Assembly: GCF_033971885.1 (NCBI RefSeq)
Contig: NZ_JALBUS010000002.1
Coordinates: 124,001 to 188,000, forward strand
DNA from: Absicoccus intestinalis
Lineage (GTDB): Bacteria > Bacillota_I > Bacilli_A > Erysipelotrichales > Erysipelotrichaceae
Length of the DNA stretch: 64,000 nt
Direction: 5' to 3'
Shown: positions 59,482 to 64,000 of the stretch, piece by piece
How positions within the stretch are numbered: position 1 is the stretch's first letter
Layout: every line of letters begins with the position of its first letter
Notes under the pieces: generated by a model
What the model was told of the DNA's origin: nothing
The model's database searches: none
Seen by the model: the letters and a program-made list of their open reading frames with translations, nothing else
Program-made: the position numbers and the translations under genes

Positions 59482-60668
59482 ATGAAAAACGATATTACAA
59501 CTATTCATTCTTCAAACAAACAAAAAGAAATAGCAAAAAAATGTCTTCTATTTCTATTCTCCCGATAAAAGATGAAGTAAAAATAGAAAAGGATGATAAT
59601 TTTACAAAAATTCCTTATACTACTTTTTTAACATTGGGAGCAGGATTGGAACCTGTTGCCAATTTGTTACAAAAATTTGTTTTAGGAAATAATCAAAGTG
59701 GGTTATATTGGGTCAATGTTCCTAAAGGAACTCATTTAGCAAAACGAAGGAATGGCATTGGGTTGCTAGGAGCTGTTCTTAACAATGAAACAAACCAAGT
59801 GGTTGGGCAAGCCATACTACAAACAGCTCCTGTAGATCCTACCACACTTTTTATGATGGTAACTCTCTACGCTATTGAGTATAAATTAAGCGAAATCAAC
59901 GAAGCGCAAAAAGATATCCAATCATTCTTAGAACAAAAGGAACACTCCGAGTTACAAGGAAGTTTAGTTTATTTAACAGATGTGATCAATACCTACAAAT
60001 ATAATTGGAACAATGAATTGTATCTCAAGAATAATCATTTAAAAACATTAGATATCAAAGAAAGAGCAGAACAGAAAATTGATTTTTTTCAAAGTCAAAT
60101 TCGTAAAGAAATCACTGAAAAGGAATTCTTATTCCTGGATAAGGACGTAAAAAAGAAACTATATACTGTAAAAAATGACTTGGTCAATGATCAACTGAGT
60201 CTTTATCTTTTGTCTTTTGCTTCTTTGTTAGAAATTGTTTTAAGTGAATCATTTGATCCTGGTTATATTCAATCTGTTATTAACAAACTGTATCATTACT
60301 CATTGGAGTATCGAAAATTATACACAGAATGCTATGATATCATAGAAAAAGACGCAAAAAATTCTGTCGAATATGAAACTAGAAAAAGAATTTCTACTCT
60401 AAGCAAAGCCATGGGAAAAACAATTGAAAAAGCTCCATTATTAAGTAAGTCTCCCATCGATGAAGCTTTGATTTCTGCTTCTGATAAACTGATTTCTTTC
60501 AATAATGCTCATACAGAAATGATGATGAAAAAACTCCTTCAAAACCAGGGGGGATTTGTCAAACCATTCATCGATACTTTAACATCATTCCATAGTATCT
60601 ATAGTCAGGATTTACAGTTTGCAATCGACGATGAACACATTTATATCCATCATGATTTAATCCATTGA
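59482..60668 (+). CDS. Unrecognised protein, frame broken at an A7 run
   Basis: ATG 59482 has AGAAAGGATTCG upstream and reads 28 codons to TAA 59566-59568. At 59535-59541 a run of seven A occurs. A -1 slip, or one extra A, joins this leader to a 375-residue frame beginning at 59541, which itself has no ribosome-binding site. The long frame is Lys/Glu-rich and largely helical, with one hydrophobic stretch (PTTLFMMVTLYAIEY). I recognise no family. It is isolated, more AT-rich than its neighbours by eye, and sits next to a tRNA gene, so it may have been acquired. Confidence 0.6.
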
Positions 60669-60779
60669 TATCTCACATACACATCAACAGAACATGGAAT
60701 GAACAATACAATATGTAGTAGAAAAATATTCGAAAGACAAGATATAAGACATTATCAACCAATAAATACTAAAACACAT

Positions 60780-60805
60780 AAAAAAAGCCCTTTTGATAAG
60801 GACTT
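60780..60805 (-). terminator. Terminator after tRNA-Leu
   Basis: On the minus strand AAGTCCTT pairs with AAGGGCTT (one G-T) around ATCAA, followed by T7. The 60669-60779 stretch holds nothing I recognise. Confidence 0.8.
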
Positions 60806-60815
60806 CTTAGACATA

Positions 60816-60901
60816 TGGTGCAGAAGAAGGGATTTGAACCCTCACAAGATTGCTCTTACTGCCGCCTGAAGACAGCGCGTCTGCCGTTCCGCCACTTCTG
60901 C
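60816..60901 (-). tRNA. tRNA-Leu (anticodon CAG)
   Basis: The 86-nt sequence includes an encoded CCA. Acceptor stem GCAGAAG pairs with CTTCTGC, with discriminator A. The anticodon loop CTTCAGG gives CAG (reads CUG). A long class II variable arm and T-loop GGTTCAAATCC are present. A -10 TATAAT lies just upstream. Confidence 0.96.
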
Positions 60902-60928
60902 AAGTGGCTTTATTATATCATGAACTTC

Positions 60929-60961
60929 AAAAAAAAGGACATATGTTTTTTCATATGTCCT
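60929..60961 (-). terminator. Terminator after fhs
   Basis: AGGACATATG pairs with CATATGTCCT around AAAAAA on the minus strand, followed by T7. Confidence 0.92.
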
Positions 60962-60967
60962 CTTTCC

Positions 60968-62632
60968 TTAGAATAAACCAACGATTTTGCCGTTTTCGTC
61001 AATATCCATATCCAATGCACTCGGATGTTTTGGTAAACCTGGCATCGTCAATACTTTACCCGTCAATGCTACGATGAAACCAGCTCCTAAACTAGGACGT
61101 AATTCACGAACCGTGATTCTAAATCCAGTCGGACGACCCATGATCTTGCCATCATCGGTCAATGACATTTGGGTTTTGGCCATACAAATCGGTAATTCAT
61201 TCCAACCCAATCGATTGAATGTTTCGATTTGTGCTTTGGCTTCATCCGTAAAATCGACTCCATCTGCCCCATATACTTTTTGGGCAATGGTATTGATCTT
61301 ATCTTCGATCGAAGCATGGACATCATACAATGGCGCGTAAGTATTTGGTTGATCACAAAGATCGATCACTTGTTGTGCAAGATCCAATGCTCCTTCACCA
61401 CCTTTTGCCCATACTTGGGACAAAGACATTGGATGACCATTTTCTTTACACCAATTTTCCAATGCTTCAATTTCTTTTTGTGAATCGGATTCAAATTGAT
61501 TGATTGCAACAATATAAGGTAAACCAAATTTTTGGATCGTATCGATATGTTTTGCTAAGTTGCCACAACCCGCTAACATCGCATCCACATTTTCTTCTTT
61601 CAAATCTTCAAAGGCAACGCCACCATGTTGCTTCAATGCACGAATCGTTGCCACGATGACTACCGCATTTGGTTGTAAGTTGGCTAATCGACACTTGATA
61701 TCCAAGAATTTTTCCGCACCTAGATCGGCACCAAAACCAGCTTCCGTTACGGTATAATCGGCCAATTCCAAACAAGCTTTTGTCGCAATGACCGAATTGC
61801 ATCCATGGGCAATATTCGCAAATGGACCACCATGGATCAATACTGGATTATGTTCCAATGTTTGTACAACATTTGGCAATACGGCATCTTTCATGACCAT
61901 CGCCATGGCACCTTGAATTCCTAGATCACGAACATAAACAGGATCGCCATCATATGTATAGGCTACTTGCATACGGGCAAAACGCTCTTTTAGATCCATC
62001 AAGTCATCAGCCAAACAAAGAGCAGCCATGACTTCCGATGCCACCGTGATGTTAAATCCATCTTTCCGCTCCACTCCATTGGCTTTTGAACCTTGCCCAA
62101 TGGTAATATCACGAAGGGTACGATCATTCATATCTAAACACCGTTTAAATGTGACTTTCGTTGGATCTATATGTAATGGATTGCCTTGATGGATCGAATT
62201 ATCTAAACAAGCACAAACTAAGTTATTCGTCGTTGTGATCGCATGCATATCCCCGGTAAAGTGTAAGTTGATATCTTCCATCGGTACGACTTGGGCATAG
62301 CCACCACCCGTTGCTCCTCCTTTTAAGCCAAAAACAGGCCCTAAACTTGGTTCACGCAAAGCCATCATCGTTTTCTTGCCTAAGCGATTCAAAGCATCAC
62401 CTAAACCCACCGTTGTGGTACTCTTTCCTTCACCTGCTTTGGTTGGATTGATAGCTGTCACTAAGATCAACTTTCCATGTGGTCGATCTTGTATCGATTT
62501 CAAATAATCAAACGATAATTTTGCTTTATATTTCCCATAATACTCCAAAGCATCTTCGGGAATGCCAATTTTTGCAGCTACTTTTTGAATCGGTTCCATT
62601 GGTGTTGCTTGAGCAATCTCTAAATCTGTCAT
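60968..62632 (-). CDS. fhs: Formate--tetrahydrofolate ligase
   Basis: The product is 554 residues. The P-loop is in VTAINPTKAGEGKSTTTVGL, and FGLKGGATGGGYAQVVPMED and FTGDMHAITTTNNL are family signatures. It makes 10-formyl-THF from formate, ATP and THF, the formyl donor for purine synthesis. Its start overlaps the purD stop (TAATG), tying formyl supply to the purine operon. There is no formate-generating pyruvate formate-lyase in this window. Confidence 0.96.
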   Translation of the reverse strand: MTDLEIAQATPMEPIQKVAAKIGIPEDALEYYGKYKAKLSFDYLKSIQDRPHGKLILVTAINPTKAGEGKSTTTVGLGDALNRLGKKTMMALREPSLGPVFGLKGGATGGGYAQVVPMEDINLHFTGDMHAITTTNNLVCACLDNSIHQGNPLHIDPTKVTFKRCLDMNDRTLRDITIGQGSKANGVERKDGFNITVASEVMAALCLADDLMDLKERFARMQVAYTYDGDPVYVRDLGIQGAMAMVMKDAVLPNVVQTLEHNPVLIHGGPFANIAHGCNSVIATKACLELADYTVTEAGFGADLGAEKFLDIKCRLANLQPNAVVIVATIRALKQHGGVAFEDLKEENVDAMLAGCGNLAKHIDTIQKFGLPYIVAINQFESDSQKEIEALENWCKENGHPMSLSQVWAKGGEGALDLAQQVIDLCDQPNTYAPLYDVHASIEDKINTIAQKVYGADGVDFTDEAKAQIETFNRLGWNELPICMAKTQMSLTDDGKIMGRPTGFRITVRELRPSLGAGFIVALTGKVLTMPGLPKHPSALDMDIDENGKIVGLF

Positions 62633-63867
62633 TAGTCCATATCCTTCTTTCCAATATCATGACGATAAAATAAATCAGTACATTGAATACGTTCTACATC
62701 TTGGTATGTTTTTTCAAATGCTTCTTCTAGTGTATCAGCCATGTTCGTAACCATCAAAACTCGACCACCATCGGTCACCAAATTTCCATCTTGCATCTTG
62801 GTTCCCATATGATAAACATAACCATTTAGATCATCCGGAATTTCAATCACAGCTCCCTTGGTAGAACTTTGTGGATAATTGGTACTTGCCATGACCACAC
62901 CATGACTCACTTGTTTTGTCCATTTTAGATCCACAGGTTTATCATCCATGACATCTAACATCGCTTGAACGAAATCGCTTTCTAAGCGAGGTAGAATCAC
63001 TTCGGCTTCGGGATCACCAAAACGTGCATTAAATTCAATTGTTTTCACGCCATCTTTGGTTTCCATCAAGCCACCATATAGGAATCCCGTAAATGGTACG
63101 CCTTCTTTGACCATTGCGTTTGCCATTGGATAAATAATTTTTTCTAAGGCTTCTTCCTTTAAAGCCGGCGTGATCTTTTTTACGGGACTATAGGAACCCA
63201 TACCACCGGTATTGGCACCAACATCACCATCCCCAACGGGTTTATGATCTTGGGCTACTTCTAAAGGATATACTTTATCGTTATGAACCAATGAAATCAA
63301 TGAAAATTCAAAACCTACCAAACATTCTTCAATAACAACGCGATTGCCTTCAATCGCAAAGGCAACATCCAATGCTTCTTTGGCTTGATCTATGGTTTGA
63401 CATACAGTAACCCCTTTTCCGGCTTTCAAACCATCTTCCTTAATGACAATGGGAGCGCCTTTGGCTTGTACATAAGCCCAAGCCTCTTCTTCTTGATCAA
63501 ATGTTTGATACGCAGCTGTTGGAATATCATACTTAGCCATGATCTTCTTCGCAAAATCTTTACTCGATTCGACTTGTGTAGCTGCTTTCGTAGGGCCAAA
63601 AATCCGAAGTCCCGCATCTTGGAACGCATCAACGATTCCCAATGCCAATGTTGCTTCTGGACCAACAACCGTCAAATCCATGTGCTTTTCTTTCGCAAAA
63701 GCCACCAATCCATCAATATCACTATCACGGATATCTACACAATGCGCAAATTGAGCCATGCCTGGATTTCCAGGGGCCGCATATAATTCTGTACATAAAG
63801 GTGATTTGGAACAAGCCAATGCTAATGCATGTTCCCGACCGCCTTTTCCAACAACTAATATTTTCAT
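62632..63867 (-). CDS. purD: Phosphoribosylamine--glycine ligase
   Basis: The product is 411 residues, ATP-grasp. The N-terminal MKILVVGKGGREHALA, the ATP-grasp GLKAGKGVTV, and the catalytic GGMGSYSP and EFNARFGDPEAEVILP are visible. It is the second step of de novo purine synthesis. AGAAGGAG lies upstream. It is first of the purD-fhs pair, just after a terminator, so it probably has its own promoter (TACAAT near 63896 as -10) while continuing a purine gene cluster. Confidence 0.96.
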   Translation of the reverse strand: MKILVVGKGGREHALALACSKSPLCTELYAAPGNPGMAQFAHCVDIRDSDIDGLVAFAKEKHMDLTVVGPEATLALGIVDAFQDAGLRIFGPTKAATQVESSKDFAKKIMAKYDIPTAAYQTFDQEEEAWAYVQAKGAPIVIKEDGLKAGKGVTVCQTIDQAKEALDVAFAIEGNRVVIEECLVGFEFSLISLVHNDKVYPLEVAQDHKPVGDGDVGANTGGMGSYSPVKKITPALKEEALEKIIYPMANAMVKEGVPFTGFLYGGLMETKDGVKTIEFNARFGDPEAEVILPRLESDFVQAMLDVMDDKPVDLKWTKQVSHGVVMASTNYPQSSTKGAVIEIPDDLNGYVYHMGTKMQDGNLVTDGGRVLMVTNMADTLEEAFEKTYQDVERIQCTDLFYRHDIGKKDMD

Positions 63868-63905
63868 AGTCTACTCCTTCTTTTCCTCATCGGTTTTATT
63901 GTACC

Positions 63906-63935
63906 AAAAAAATAGAGCCAAAAAGCTCTATTTTT
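63906..63935 (-). terminator. Terminator upstream of purD
   Basis: AAATAGAGC pairs with GCTCTATTT around TTTTTG on the minus strand, followed by T7; it overlaps the end of the gene entering from the right. Confidence 0.85.
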
Positions 63936-64000
63936 AAAGTTTTAAAAATTGTTCGACATCCAAGACGAAAACGGTCGCGCCGCCAACGGTCACTTTTACG
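63934..64000 (-). CDS. C-terminal end of an unidentified gene (partial)
   Basis: The minus strand is open from the window edge to a TAA at 63936-63934. The visible tail reads VKVTVGGATVFVLDVEQF, then three residues. It does not look like the end of PurH, the usual purD neighbour. There is too little sequence to name it. Confidence 0.5.
   Translation of the reverse strand, partial: VKVTVGGATVFVLDVEQFLKL

Noticed and set aside
63934..64000. C-terminus of PurH
   Set aside because: PurH normally ends in an RHFxH-type sequence; the tail seen here (VGGATVFVLDVEQF) does not match.

Overview
The window looks like the chromosome of a low-GC Gram-positive bacterium (Bacillota). The signs are strong AGGAGG ribosome-binding sites, TTGACA/TATAAT promoters, CIRCE/HrcA heat-shock control, a T-box leader, a tandem glycine riboswitch, PerR-rubrerythrin, CcpN-PSRP and sortase-type Cna_B surface proteins. 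The gene set would suit an anaerobic, fermentative gut or oral lineage such as Erysipelotrichia, but that placement is inference and no 16S gene is present.

Layout. (1) 1-7600 is the right end of a prophage. Leftward early and replication genes (family A DNA polymerase, DUF2815, DUF2800, small ORFs, Cro-like regulator) face a rightward lysogeny module (S24 repressor, acidic membrane protein, tyrosine integrase). Repeated ATTACGG-type operators lie between them, and 11-bp direct repeats follow the integrase. (2) 7700-15340 holds a small membrane protein, a thioesterase, metA-patatin, and hrcA-grpE-dnaK-dnaJ under two CIRCE elements. (3) 15372-21750 carries a heterodimeric ABC exporter with a MarR regulator, pgeF, and an ECF sigma/anti-sigma-like pair. 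(4) 21818-30000 carries a large Cna_B adhesin, perR-rubrerythrin, an NhaC antiporter with a hydrolase, and a CDF transporter. (5) 30001-41190 holds tRNA-Ser(CGA), ccpN-PSRP-ppsA, a Kef-type antiporter, a glycine-riboswitch-controlled AGCS symporter, gldA, and a CstA-type carrier behind a T-box. (6) 41287-47882 is the aromatic block: leftward pheA-aminotransferase and rightward aroB-aroC-aroA-tyrA, covering dehydroquinate formation and the late chorismate-to-Phe/Tyr steps. (7) 47911-56100 has sstT, ftsH (with its own CIRCE), a DUF5131-tail/DUF4186 protein, a second Cna_B surface protein, trxA, an odd alpha/beta hydrolase, a lipoprotein and a secreted nuclease. (8) 56148-64000 holds a deoC-glycyl radical enzyme operon with no activase beside it, an unrecognised gene with a frame break at an A7 run, tRNA-Leu(CAG), and purD-fhs.

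The points I would follow up first are: the deoC-glycyl radical enzyme operon and its three regularly spaced TTCGTT boxes; five genes whose -10 box lies exactly 6 nt before the ATG with no Shine-Dalgarno (candidate leaderless mRNAs); the T-box on cstA; a CIRCE on ftsH; and the A7 frame break at 59535. Coordinates of hairpins and unanchored sites are approximate to a few bases.
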